NCBI RefSeq assembly: GCF_014873535.1
Contig: NZ_JADBEF010000001.1
Location: forward strand, 6,324,001-6,388,000
Length of the DNA stretch: 64,000 bases
Direction: 5' to 3'
Source of the DNA: Nonomuraea africana
Lineage (GTDB): Bacteria; Actinomycetota; Actinomycetes; Streptosporangiales; Streptosporangiaceae
This document shows positions 27,834-35,411 of this stretch, one piece after another. Every line of letters begins with the position of its first letter. Position 1 is the stretch's first letter. The translations under genes were made by a program, and so were the position numbers. The notes beneath the pieces were generated by a model, which was not told the origin of the DNA, ran no database searches, and saw only the letters and a list, made by a program, of their open reading frames with translations.

Positions 27834-29504
27834 TCAGCCGACGCCGCCGTTCTTCTGGATGACGCTCTCGAACTCGGCGCGGATCTTGTCGCCGCCCTGG
27901 GCCTTCCAGTCCTTGACGAGCCGGTCGAGGTCCGACACGGGGGCCCGTCCCGCGATGATCGAGGTGACCCTGTCGGTGCGCATCGTGAAGAGGGACTCGT
28001 ACCTGTTCTCGCTGGTGGGCGAGAACAGTCCGGCGGTGGGGTCCTCGACGCCGACGGCGATCATCTTGGCGAGGGCGTCGTGGACCAGCTTCACCGCCTC
28101 GCTCGACGAGGAGTCGAAGACCGGCTGGGTCGGGGCGCCGAGGAACTTCCACGGCACGGTGGTGTCCTTGGCGCCCTGCTCGGTGAGGACGGGGTTGCCC
28201 TTGTCGTCGCGGGTGTGGTCGGTGTCCGCGACGCCGTACTGGATGAGGGTGTACTCCTCGCTGCCGAACGGCGCGGCGAAGAAGTCGACGACCCGCAGGA
28301 TCTCCTTGACCTTGGCCTCGTCGGCCTTCTTCACGAAGTTGGTGGCGAAGACGATGTTGTTGAGATAGGCGGTCGCCTTCCCGCCGATGGGCACCATCGG
28401 GCGCGGGTCGGCCTTGGGGTCGATCTTCTTCTGCGTCTGCAGGTAGCCGACGGGCCCGAGGAAGGCGGGCATGCCGTCGTAGGTCATCGCCGCGCGCCCC
28501 GCGTTGAACTCGTTCTTGCGCTTGAGCGAGTCGAAGCCCTCCGAGCCCGGGTAGATGACGCCGGCCTCGCGCAGCTTGCGGGTGTACTCGACCGCCGCCC
28601 TGTACTCCTCGGTCTCGATCTGGTGCGTCAGCTTGCCCGTCGCCTTGTCGAGACGCCACTCGTAGGGGCAGCCGAAGAGCTGGCCGAAGATCGTCAGGCC
28701 GTACGCGGCGCCGGTCGCGGTGACCAGGCCCCAGCGCTTCTCCTTGGGGTTGGTCACCGCCTTGAGCGCCTCGAAGAGGCGGTCAAGGTCGGAGAGCTCG
28801 GTCAGGTCGCCGACGCCGGCCGCCGCGAACAGGTCGGCGCGGTAGAAGCCCATGCCGCCGACCAGGTTGCGCGGGATCGGGATGCCGTAGAGCTTGCCAG
28901 CGACGATGCCCTGCTTCCAGAACACCTGGGGGATGGCGGCCAGGTTCGGGTACTCCTTGACCGCGTCGCCGCTGAGGAACGGAGTGAGGTCGGCGCACTG
29001 GCTGGCCACGAAGGCGGGCAGGTTGTTGACGCCCTGCGTGGACACGTAGGGGAAGACGTCGGGCAGGTTGCCGCCGGCGACCATGGTGTTGAACTTGGTC
29101 GGCCAGTCGGCCTCGGGCACGATCATCAGCTCGGCCCTGCCGCCGAGTCGCTTCTCGATCTCCTGCCACGCCGCGTTCTGCTCGCGCGGCGGAGGCGGCG
29201 GCAGGAAGGTCTTGGACGCCATCGTCACCGTGCCACCCGACATCGGCGGCTTGGCCACCGACTTGAACAGCTCCTTCGGATAGGTGAAGTACCCCTCGGG
29301 CACCCCCGCCGCCGTGCCGGGCAGGTCGGGCTTGGCCGCGCCGGACAGCGGCACGTAGGCGGGCAGCTTGACGGTCAGGCCCTGGGCCTTGGTGGCGGGA
29401 GCGCTGCCGGCGCCCCCGCCGCAGGCGGCCAGCAGCGGGGAGAGGGCGGCGCCGGCCGTGGCGGTCGCGCCGAGGCGGAGGAGTCCGCGCCTGGACAGGT
29501 TCAT
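27834..29504 (-). CDS. Tat-exported lipoprotein ABC sugar-binding protein
   Basis: 556 residues. The N-terminus combines a twin-arginine motif (SRRGLLRLG) with a lipobox ending LLAAC (C28). The mature part is a family-1-type extracellular solute-binding protein of the large LipO/YtcQ group, for example GGNLPDVFPYV and NEFNAGRAAMTYDGMP. It delivers a (probably oligosaccharide) ligand to the two permeases encoded just upstream (gap 26 nt). No ATPase gene is in the locus, so a shared MsiK-type ATPase is likely. Confidence 0.9.
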   Translation of the reverse strand: MNLSRRGLLRLGATATAGAALSPLLAACGGGAGSAPATKAQGLTVKLPAYVPLSGAAKPDLPGTAAGVPEGYFTYPKELFKSVAKPPMSGGTVTMASKTFLPPPPPREQNAAWQEIEKRLGGRAELMIVPEADWPTKFNTMVAGGNLPDVFPYVSTQGVNNLPAFVASQCADLTPFLSGDAVKEYPNLAAIPQVFWKQGIVAGKLYGIPIPRNLVGGMGFYRADLFAAAGVGDLTELSDLDRLFEALKAVTNPKEKRWGLVTATGAAYGLTIFGQLFGCPYEWRLDKATGKLTHQIETEEYRAAVEYTRKLREAGVIYPGSEGFDSLKRKNEFNAGRAAMTYDGMPAFLGPVGYLQTQKKIDPKADPRPMVPIGGKATAYLNNIVFATNFVKKADEAKVKEILRVVDFFAAPFGSEEYTLIQYGVADTDHTRDDKGNPVLTEQGAKDTTVPWKFLGAPTQPVFDSSSSEAVKLVHDALAKMIAVGVEDPTAGLFSPTSENRYESLFTMRTDRVTSIIAGRAPVSDLDRLVKDWKAQGGDKIRAEFESVIQKNGGVG

Positions 29505-29530
29505 GGTCTTCCTTCGGGGGTGGGGGGAGC

Positions 29531-30418
29531 TCAGCCCTTGATCGCGCCGGTGAGGACGCCCTTGGTGAAGTAGCGCTGCAGGAAGGGATAGACGAGCAGG
29601 ATCGGGACGATGGCGACGACGAGCACGGCCATCTGGATCGCCTGCACGGGAGCGGGGGCCTCGGTGCCCACGGCGCTCTCCAGCGTGCGGCCCTGCAGGA
29701 TGAAGGTGCGCAGGATGTTCGGCAGCGGGTGCCGGTCCGAGTCGTCGATGTAGAGCAGGGCGTTGAAGAAGTTGTTCCAGTAGGCGACCGCGTAGAACAG
29801 CGACACGACCGCGATCACCGCCTTGGACAGCGGGAGCACGATGCGCACCAGGATGCGCAGGTCGCCCGCGCCGTCCATGCGGGCGCTCTCCAGCAGCTCG
29901 CTCGGCAGGTTCATGAAGAACGAGCGCAGCACGACCAGGTTGAACGCGCTGACCAGGCTGGGCAGGACGAGCGCGCCGAAGCTGTTGAGCAGGCCCAGCT
30001 GGTTGACCAGCAGGAAGTTGGCGATGATGCCGGGATTGAACAGCATGGTGAACAGCGCGATCATCAGGATCCACTTCGATCCGGTGACCTCGCGGCGGCT
30101 CAGGCCGTACGCCATGCAGATCGTGACGGTGACGCTGGCCAGCGTGCCGAGGCCGGTGACCAGGACGCTGATGAGCAGGGCGCGGGTGACGGTGCCGCCG
30201 TCGAAGACGGCGCGGTAGGCGTCCAGCTGGGGGGCGGTGGGAAACACGACGAAACCACCGCTCTTGGCGATCTCAGACTCCGAGGAGAAACTGGTGCTCA
30301 GGACCCCGACGAACGGATAGATCACCAGCAGCGTGATCGCGGTGATGATCACCGCCTTGAGGGCCACCCCGAGCCTGGAGGGCCGCTCCATCCAGGCGGG
30401 ACGGTCACTTGCTCGCAT
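29531..30418 (-). CDS. ABC transporter permease, LplC/YtcP type
   Basis: 295 residues, six membrane helices. The EAA loop reads ARMDGAGDLRILVRIVLPLSK, which contacts the ATPase. Closest in feel to LplC/YtcP partner permeases of complex-polysaccharide oligosaccharide importers. Starts 14 nt inside the 3' end of the LplB-type permease gene. Confidence 0.92.
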   Translation of the reverse strand: MRASDRPAWMERPSRLGVALKAVIITAITLLVIYPFVGVLSTSFSSESEIAKSGGFVVFPTAPQLDAYRAVFDGGTVTRALLISVLVTGLGTLASVTVTICMAYGLSRREVTGSKWILMIALFTMLFNPGIIANFLLVNQLGLLNSFGALVLPSLVSAFNLVVLRSFFMNLPSELLESARMDGAGDLRILVRIVLPLSKAVIAVVSLFYAVAYWNNFFNALLYIDDSDRHPLPNILRTFILQGRTLESAVGTEAPAPVQAIQMAVLVVAIVPILLVYPFLQRYFTKGVLTGAIKG

Positions 30419-31400
30419 TGCGGTACACCCCCTCGTGGCCCAGCAGGTGCGCCACCTTGTTCGCGCCCAGCACCAGGGCGGCGCCGACGACCGCCTTCAC
30501 CAGCCCGACCGCGGCCGCCGGACCCCACTGGCCGTCCTGGACGCCGTTGAAGTAGACGAAGGTGTCGAGCACCTCGCCCGACTCGGGCCCCACCGCGTCG
30601 CGCTGGAGCAGGATCTGCTCGAACCCGACCGACAGGATGCTGCCGAGGTTGAGGATGAGCAGCAGGATGATGATCGGCGTGATGCCGGGCAGCGTGACGT
30701 GCCAGAGCCGGCGCCAGCGGCCCGCGCCGTCCATCGCGGCGGCCTCGTACAGCTCGGGATTGATCGACAGCAGCGCGGCCAGGAAGATGATCGTGCCCCA
30801 GCCGCAGTCCTTCCAGATGACCTGCAGGGTGACCAGCAGGGGGAAGGCGTCGGGGTCGGTCATCATGTCGTAGCGCGGCAGCCCGACGCTCTCCAGGAAG
30901 TCGGGGAGCACACCCGCGCCGCCGATGACCTGCTGGAAGATCGAGACGATGATCACCCAGCCGATGAAGTGCGGCAGGTAGACCACGCTCTGCACGAACC
31001 TGCGCACCTTCTCGCTGATCACGCTGTTGAGCAGCAGGGCCAGCGCGATGGGGGCGGGGAAGAAGAGCACCAGCTGGGTGAGCGTGATGCGCAGCGTGTT
31101 GCCCACCGCGTCCCAGAACCGGGGGTCGCCCAGCATGGTCGCGAAGTTCTGCAGGCCCACCCACTGGCTGTCGAGGAAGCCGATGTAGGGCTGGTAGTCC
31201 TGGAAGGCGGCCACGTAGCCGAAGAGCGGGACGTAGTGGAAGACCAGGAAGTACACCAGGCCGGGGAGGGTGAGCATGAGCATCACCCGGTCCCGCCAGA
31301 GCCGTTTCCACAGCGGGAGTCGCCTGGGCGCGGCCGAGGAGGTTTCGGGCTTGGTACGGCTGGCCGTGCCGGGCCCGACGGCTTGCAGGGGTGTCGTCAT
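30405..31400 (-). CDS. ABC transporter permease, LplB type; first gene of operon
   Basis: 331 residues. A short charged N-terminus, then six helices (first LMLTLPGLVYFLVFHYVPLF) with the LplB-type FQDYQPYIG segment and an EAA loop EAAAMDGAGRWRRLWHVTLPG. The ATG at 31400 follows GGAAGGAC at 5 nt and was preferred to an upstream extension that would run through the promoter. A TTGACG-18-TACGGT promoter with an AAGCGCTT operator in its spacer lies directly upstream, so the operon running to 22901 is probably LacI-repressed. Confidence 0.92.
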   Translation of the reverse strand: MTTPLQAVGPGTASRTKPETSSAAPRRLPLWKRLWRDRVMLMLTLPGLVYFLVFHYVPLFGYVAAFQDYQPYIGFLDSQWVGLQNFATMLGDPRFWDAVGNTLRITLTQLVLFFPAPIALALLLNSVISEKVRRFVQSVVYLPHFIGWVIIVSIFQQVIGGAGVLPDFLESVGLPRYDMMTDPDAFPLLVTLQVIWKDCGWGTIIFLAALLSINPELYEAAAMDGAGRWRRLWHVTLPGITPIIILLLILNLGSILSVGFEQILLQRDAVGPESGEVLDTFVYFNGVQDGQWGPAAAVGLVKAVVGAALVLGANKVAHLLGHEGVYRNASK

Positions 31401-31423
31401 GCGTGGTCCTTCCGGTTGGCGTG

Positions 31424-31453
31424 ACCGTAGTAAGCGCTTTCTCGTCCCGTCAA
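31424..31453 (-). promoter_or_regulatory. Operon promoter with LacI-type operator in the spacer (site 1)
   Basis: Minus strand: TTGACG (31453-31448), 18-nt spacer, TACGGT (31429-31424). The spacer holds GAAAGCGCTTAC (31441-31430), part of the imperfect palindrome TAGTAAGCGCTTTCTC read on the plus strand. A repressor bound here would block RNA polymerase. Confidence 0.8.
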
Positions 31454-31481
31454 GGGGTTGGGCGGGGTGGGTTTTCGGCAC

Positions 31482-31511
31482 TTGACGTTTGTTCAGGTGA
31501 GGGCCTAGCGT
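31482..31511 (+). promoter_or_regulatory. Divergent promoter for the dehydrogenase-lacI operon
   Basis: TTGACG (31482-31487), 18-nt spacer, TAGCGT (31506-31511); expected start near 31518, leaving a leader of about 370 nt before the first gene. Confidence 0.7.
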
Positions 31512-31528
31512 GCGGCCCAGGATCTTCG

Positions 31529-31544
31529 TAGTACGCGCTTACTA
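31529..31544. promoter_or_regulatory. LacI-type operator (site 2)
   Basis: TAGTACGCGCTTACTA, a palindrome over 14 of 16 positions, located about 10-25 nt downstream of the predicted plus-strand start, where a bound repressor would act as a roadblock and allow autoregulation. Confidence 0.75.
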
Positions 31545-31889
31545 TTGAGTTGAGATCTTCGGCCGTGGGTTCGCGGATCACCGAGACCTCGCGCCGGCGG
31601 GCCTCGGAACCTCGAGCCCGCGGACGCATGGGTCCACGGGTCCCGGATCGACGGGAGCGCGGTCTCACGGGCACGCGGCCCCACGGGAACCCACGGGAAC
31701 CCACGGGAATGCGAGTCCGAGACCGCGGGAACGAGGGCTCGAATCGTCCGGATCCACGGGAGCGCGGGTTCGGGTCCCAAGGGACGCGGGTCCCAGGGAT
31801 TCCGGGTTGCGGGTGGATGTGATGGCCGGGCTCCTGGGTTGGGGGTTGGGTGGTTCGGGTTGGTTCGGTCAGGACTCGGGGAGAGTGAT
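31545..31889 (+). other. Long untranslated leader with degenerate ACGGGA repeats
   Basis: No credible gene in these 345 nt. It contains many ACGGGA/ACGGGT hexamers, including CCCACGGGAA-type decamers in direct tandem around 31680-31707, followed by a G-rich tract. It forms the leader of the dehydrogenase-lacI transcript if the promoter at 31482 is used. Confidence 0.5.
31836..31859 (+). promoter_or_regulatory. Potential G-quadruplex upstream of the dehydrogenase start
   Basis: Four G-runs with loops TT, TT and TGGTTC (GGG-GGGGG-GGG-GGG), satisfying the G3+N1-7 rule, on the sense strand 30 nt before the GTG start. Confidence 0.5.
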
Positions 31890-32909
31890 GTGACGGTCAT
31901 GGAGGTGCGGCTCAGACCGCGTACCGTCCTGGCGATGGCGCCGGGCGTGCGCGAGGAGGTCTTCGCCAAGGGCGCCCTCGACCGGCTCGCCGAGCTGGCC
32001 GACCTTCACGACGACGTCCTGCACGACCTGTCCGCCGACTCCGCCCTCCCGGTGCTCGCCGAGGCGGAGGTGCTGGTCACCGGGTGGGGATGCCCCCCGC
32101 TGGGCGCCCGGCTCCTGGAGCGGGCGCCCAACCTGCGCTTCATCGCCCACGCGGCGGGGACGGTGAAGACCTTCCTCGACCCCGCGGTGCTGAGGCAGGG
32201 TGTCAGGGTGTCGAGCGCGGCCGACGCCAACGCCGTCCCCGTGGCCGAGTTCACCTACGCGGCCATCGTCTTCGGCGCCAAGCGCGCCTTCACGATGGCG
32301 CACCGCTACCGGACGTACGGCACCAAACGCGACTTCACTGGCATCCCTTGGCTGGGCGCGCGCCGCATCACGGTCGGCGTGGTCGGGCTGTCGCGGATCG
32401 GGCGGCGGGTCGTCGAGCTGCTCCGCGGGCTCGAGGCCGAGGTCCTGGTCTACGACCCGTACGCCGACCCCGAGGAGATCTCCAGGCTGGGCGGCGCCCT
32501 GGTGGATCTCGACACGCTGGTGCGCCGCTCGCACGTGGTGAGCCTGCACGCGCCCAGCACCCCCGAGACCTACCGGATACTGGACCGCGCGCGGCTGGCC
32601 AGGCTCATGGACGGCGCGGTGGTGATCAACACCGCCAGGGGCACGCTCATCGACACCGAGGCCCTGCTGGAGGAGGTCACGAGCGGGCGACTTGACGCGA
32701 TACTTGATGTCAGCGATCCCGAGCCGCTGCCGTCGGGACACCCGCTGTTCGAGCTGCCCAACGTCTTCCTCACCCCCCATCTGGCGGGCGCGCAGGGCAA
32801 CGAGCTGGGCAGGCTGGCCGACTCCACGGTCGAGGAGGTGGCCAGGTACTGCGTGGGGCTGCCGCTGCTGCACGAGATCCAGCTCGACGCGCTCGACCGA
32901 ATGGCATGA
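31890..32909 (+). CDS. D-2-hydroxyacid dehydrogenase family protein
   Basis: 339 residues. Substrate domain, then the NAD domain with GVVGLSRIGRRVVELL (a GxxxxG nucleotide loop), followed by the catalytic trio: Arg in NTARGTLID, Glu in SDPEPLPSGHP, His in TPHLAGAQG. Reduces a 2-keto acid or oxidises a D-hydroxyacid; in a sugar locus this may be uronic/ulosonic acid-derived (inference). The GTG at 31890 follows GGGGAGAG at 5 nt and was chosen over ATG 31899. Cotranscribed with lacI (25-nt gap). Confidence 0.9.
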   Translation: MTVMEVRLRPRTVLAMAPGVREEVFAKGALDRLAELADLHDDVLHDLSADSALPVLAEAEVLVTGWGCPPLGARLLERAPNLRFIAHAAGTVKTFLDPAVLRQGVRVSSAADANAVPVAEFTYAAIVFGAKRAFTMAHRYRTYGTKRDFTGIPWLGARRITVGVVGLSRIGRRVVELLRGLEAEVLVYDPYADPEEISRLGGALVDLDTLVRRSHVVSLHAPSTPETYRILDRARLARLMDGAVVINTARGTLIDTEALLEEVTSGRLDAILDVSDPEPLPSGHPLFELPNVFLTPHLAGAQGNELGRLADSTVEEVARYCVGLPLLHEIQLDALDRMA

Positions 32910-32934
32910 TCTTCACACGGGTAAGGAGGAGCCG

Positions 32935-33990
32935 GTGACCGAGATGAGCTCGGCGACCATCGCCGACGTCGCCAGGCGGGCCGGCGTCTCCAGCGCCACC
33001 GTCTCCAGAGTGATCAACCGCAACTACCCCGTCGCGACGTCCACGAGAGAACGCGTGGAGGCGGCCATCGCCGAGCTGGGTTACGTCGCCAACGCCCACG
33101 CCAGGGCGCTGGCGGGCGCCACCAACAGGACCGTCGGCATCATCATCAACGACGTGGTGGACCCGTTCTACGCCTACATCGCGAGGGGCGTCGAGCGCGA
33201 GGCGACCGTACACGGACGGCTGTGCATGGTGTGCTGCACGCAGGGCCGCCACGAGCAGGAGCTGGCGTTCATCGACCTGCTGCACGAGCAGCGCGCCGAC
33301 GCGGTGATCCTGGTCGGCGGGGCGCACGAGGACCGCGCCTACGCGGCCGAGGTGAGCCGCAGGGCCCGCGCCCTGCACACCGCGGGCTCGACGCTGGTGC
33401 TGTGCGGGCGGCCGTCGCTCGGCGACGACGTGCCGACCAAGGTCGTCGAGTACGACAACGAGGGCGGCGCCTTCGCGATCACCGACTACCTGATCACGCA
33501 GGGGCACCGCAGGATCCTGTTCCTGGGCGGGCCCGCCACGCTGTCCACGACCATCGCCCGCCTGGCGGGGCACCGGCGAGCGCTGGAGATGCGGGGGCTC
33601 CCGCAGACCAAGGAGCTGGTGCACACCGGGTCCTTCACCCGCAGGTTCGGCTACGACAAGGTCAGGGCCCTGCTGTCCGAAGGGCTCGGCTTCACCGCGA
33701 TCTTCGCGGCCAACGACACCATCGCCGCCGGTGTCATGCAGGCGCTGGAGCTGGCGGGCGTGTCGGTGCCCGGGGAGCTCTCCGTGGTCGGCTACGACGA
33801 CGTGCCGGTGGCGCAGGAGCTGCGCCCCCAGCTGACCACCGTGCGGATCCCGCTGGAGGAGATGGGACGGCAGGCCGTACGGCTGGCGCTGGGCGTGGCG
33901 GGCGAGAGCGACTACCTCGCACCCGTGCAGACCACGACGCGCGTGGGCACCAGCATCGTCGTCCGCGGCTCGGTCGCGCCTCCTCGGTAG
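32935..33990 (+). CDS. LacI family transcriptional repressor of the glycan locus
   Basis: 351 residues. N-terminal LacI helix-turn-helix and hinge (TIADVARRAGVSSATVSRVI), then the periplasmic-binding-protein-like sensor domain (GIIINDVVDPFYAYI, FAANDTIAAGVMQAL, VVGYDDVPVAQEL). GTG start with AAGGAGGA 4 nt upstream. Four AAGCGCTT-like palindromes lie on or next to the three promoters around it. It therefore probably represses the transport operon, its own operon and the M60-PL8-DUF2264 operon until a sugar is bound. Confidence 0.93.
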   Translation: MTEMSSATIADVARRAGVSSATVSRVINRNYPVATSTRERVEAAIAELGYVANAHARALAGATNRTVGIIINDVVDPFYAYIARGVEREATVHGRLCMVCCTQGRHEQELAFIDLLHEQRADAVILVGGAHEDRAYAAEVSRRARALHTAGSTLVLCGRPSLGDDVPTKVVEYDNEGGAFAITDYLITQGHRRILFLGGPATLSTTIARLAGHRRALEMRGLPQTKELVHTGSFTRRFGYDKVRALLSEGLGFTAIFAANDTIAAGVMQALELAGVSVPGELSVVGYDDVPVAQELRPQLTTVRIPLEEMGRQAVRLALGVAGESDYLAPVQTTTRVGTSIVVRGSVAPPR

Positions 33991-34003
33991 CAAGCGCTTA
34001 CTG
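33988..34003. promoter_or_regulatory. LacI-type operator (site 3)
   Basis: TAGCAAGCGCTTACTG with a perfect AAGCGCTT core; its TAG is the lacI stop codon. It lies about 80 nt upstream of site 4, so it may be an auxiliary site for cooperative or looped binding. Confidence 0.75.
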
Positions 34004-34022
34004 AAACCCTGGCACTGAGCAG

Positions 34023-34042
34023 CATAGAAAGACATAGAAAGA
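34023..34042. repeat. Tandem decamer before the M60 promoter
   Basis: CATAGAAAGA twice in direct tandem; a third related copy (GATAGAAAGC) starts the operator at 34063. Confidence 0.7.
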
Positions 34043-34053
34043 TTCCCAGGCTC

Positions 34054-34083
34054 TTGACGTGCGATAGAAAGCGCTTTCATGCT
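34054..34083 (+). promoter_or_regulatory. M60-PL8-DUF2264 promoter with operator in the spacer (site 4)
   Basis: TTGACG (34054-34059), 18-nt spacer containing the perfect palindrome GAAAGCGCTTTC (34067-34078), then CATGCT as -10, which overlaps the palindrome's last base. The predicted start is at or next to the ATG at 34090. Same geometry as site 1. Confidence 0.75.
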
Positions 34084-34089
34084 GCCGTC

Positions 34090-35400
34090 ATGACACACAC
34101 CCCCCTTTCCCGCCGCGGCTTCCTCGGCGCGGCCACCGCCGGCGCCGTCCTCCTCGGCGCGGGCCCCGCTCTCGCGACCACCTCCGCCCTCGACGCCAGG
34201 CGCACCGTGGTGCTCAGGGCCAGGCCGAGCGCCGAGAGCGAGCGGCTGCGGCTCCAGCAGGCGCTCGGAACCACCAACTTCCACCCCACAGGTCTCCACC
34301 TGCCCGCCGCGACCCCGCTGACCGTCCAGGTCGACGCGCCGGACGGCCTGCTCCCCACCCTTCACGTGGGCGCTCCCGACACCCACCCCGACGTGATCTA
34401 CAAGAACCCGCGCGCCTGTCCCCTGAGCGCGGGCGTCAACACGGTCACCGACCCCGGTGGCGGCATGGTGTACCTGTCGCTCATCGGCGAGGGGCAGAAG
34501 GCCAAGGTCAAGTTCCTCGGCGGCGCGGTGCCGGTGCCGACCTTCGTGCTGGGCGAGACCACCGAGTCGGACTTCCAGTCGCAGCTCGACACCCTGACCG
34601 CCGCGCCGCAGGTCGAGCTGCTGTCGCCGTACGGGATCGTCACAGTGACCAGGGACGGCATGCTGGCCTGGCGCGAGGAGGACCACGGCGGACTGCTCAC
34701 CGTGCTCGAGACGATCATCTCCTCGCACGCCGCGATCTCCGGACTCACCGACCGCGAGCGGAGCCCGCTGCCGTTCCACCTGGTGGAGGCGCCGCGCATG
34801 CCCACGGGCGCGGGCGCGTACGCCACGCACGGCTGGACCGCCTACCCGCGCACCTACCTCGACCGGCTGATCACCGTGGAGGGGCTGCGGACCAGGGGCT
34901 GGGGCGTCTACCACGAGCTCGGACACCAACACCAGCAGATGGCCTACAAGCCCACCGACCTCACGGAGGTCACGGTCAACATCTACTCGCTGGCGGCGCA
35001 GCGGACGCTCGGCCAGCCCTCGAACCTGACCAAGCCCGACGCGAAGACGGGGCTGACGCCGTACCAGAGCGCGCTGCCGAAGCTGCCCAGCTCGGGATAT
35101 GTGAAGGGGTTCGGCGCCTTCGAGAAGCTAGTGCCGTTCAGGCAGCTGGAGCTGGCGTTCGGCGATGACTTCTGGCCCCGTCTGCACCGTTTGGTCCGCG
35201 CCGAACGGCCCGCGTCGGACTGGACGGAGACGGACAAGAGGTGGGGGTACCTGGCGCTCTACACCTCTCGTACGGCTGGACGGGATCTGAGCGGGTTCTG
35301 GACGCGGTGGGGTGCACCGGTGACGGCGGAGTATCTGGCGCGGGTGTCCGCCCTGGGCCTTCCCACGCCCGACACCGACCCCAGCACACTGGCCGAGTAG
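34090..35400 (+). CDS. Tat-secreted M60-like (enhancin-type) metallopeptidase
   Basis: 436 residues. Tat signal SRRGFLGAATAGA with cleavage near ALA (about 30). A beta domain (about 40-140) precedes the catalytic gluzincin site HELGH (275-279) and E293 in LTEVTVNIYSLAAQ, matching the M60 pattern HExxH plus downstream Glu. M60-like enzymes cleave O-glycosylated, mucin-like proteins. Paired with a PL8 lyase and sugar import, this suggests use of a glycoprotein/proteoglycan. The ATG was chosen because it places the Tat motif at the N-terminus. Confidence 0.9.
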   Translation: MTHTPLSRRGFLGAATAGAVLLGAGPALATTSALDARRTVVLRARPSAESERLRLQQALGTTNFHPTGLHLPAATPLTVQVDAPDGLLPTLHVGAPDTHPDVIYKNPRACPLSAGVNTVTDPGGGMVYLSLIGEGQKAKVKFLGGAVPVPTFVLGETTESDFQSQLDTLTAAPQVELLSPYGIVTVTRDGMLAWREEDHGGLLTVLETIISSHAAISGLTDRERSPLPFHLVEAPRMPTGAGAYATHGWTAYPRTYLDRLITVEGLRTRGWGVYHELGHQHQQMAYKPTDLTEVTVNIYSLAAQRTLGQPSNLTKPDAKTGLTPYQSALPKLPSSGYVKGFGAFEKLVPFRQLELAFGDDFWPRLHRLVRAERPASDWTETDKRWGYLALYTSRTAGRDLSGFWTRWGAPVTAEYLARVSALGLPTPDTDPSTLAE

Positions 35401-35411
35401 GAGCCGCCCCC

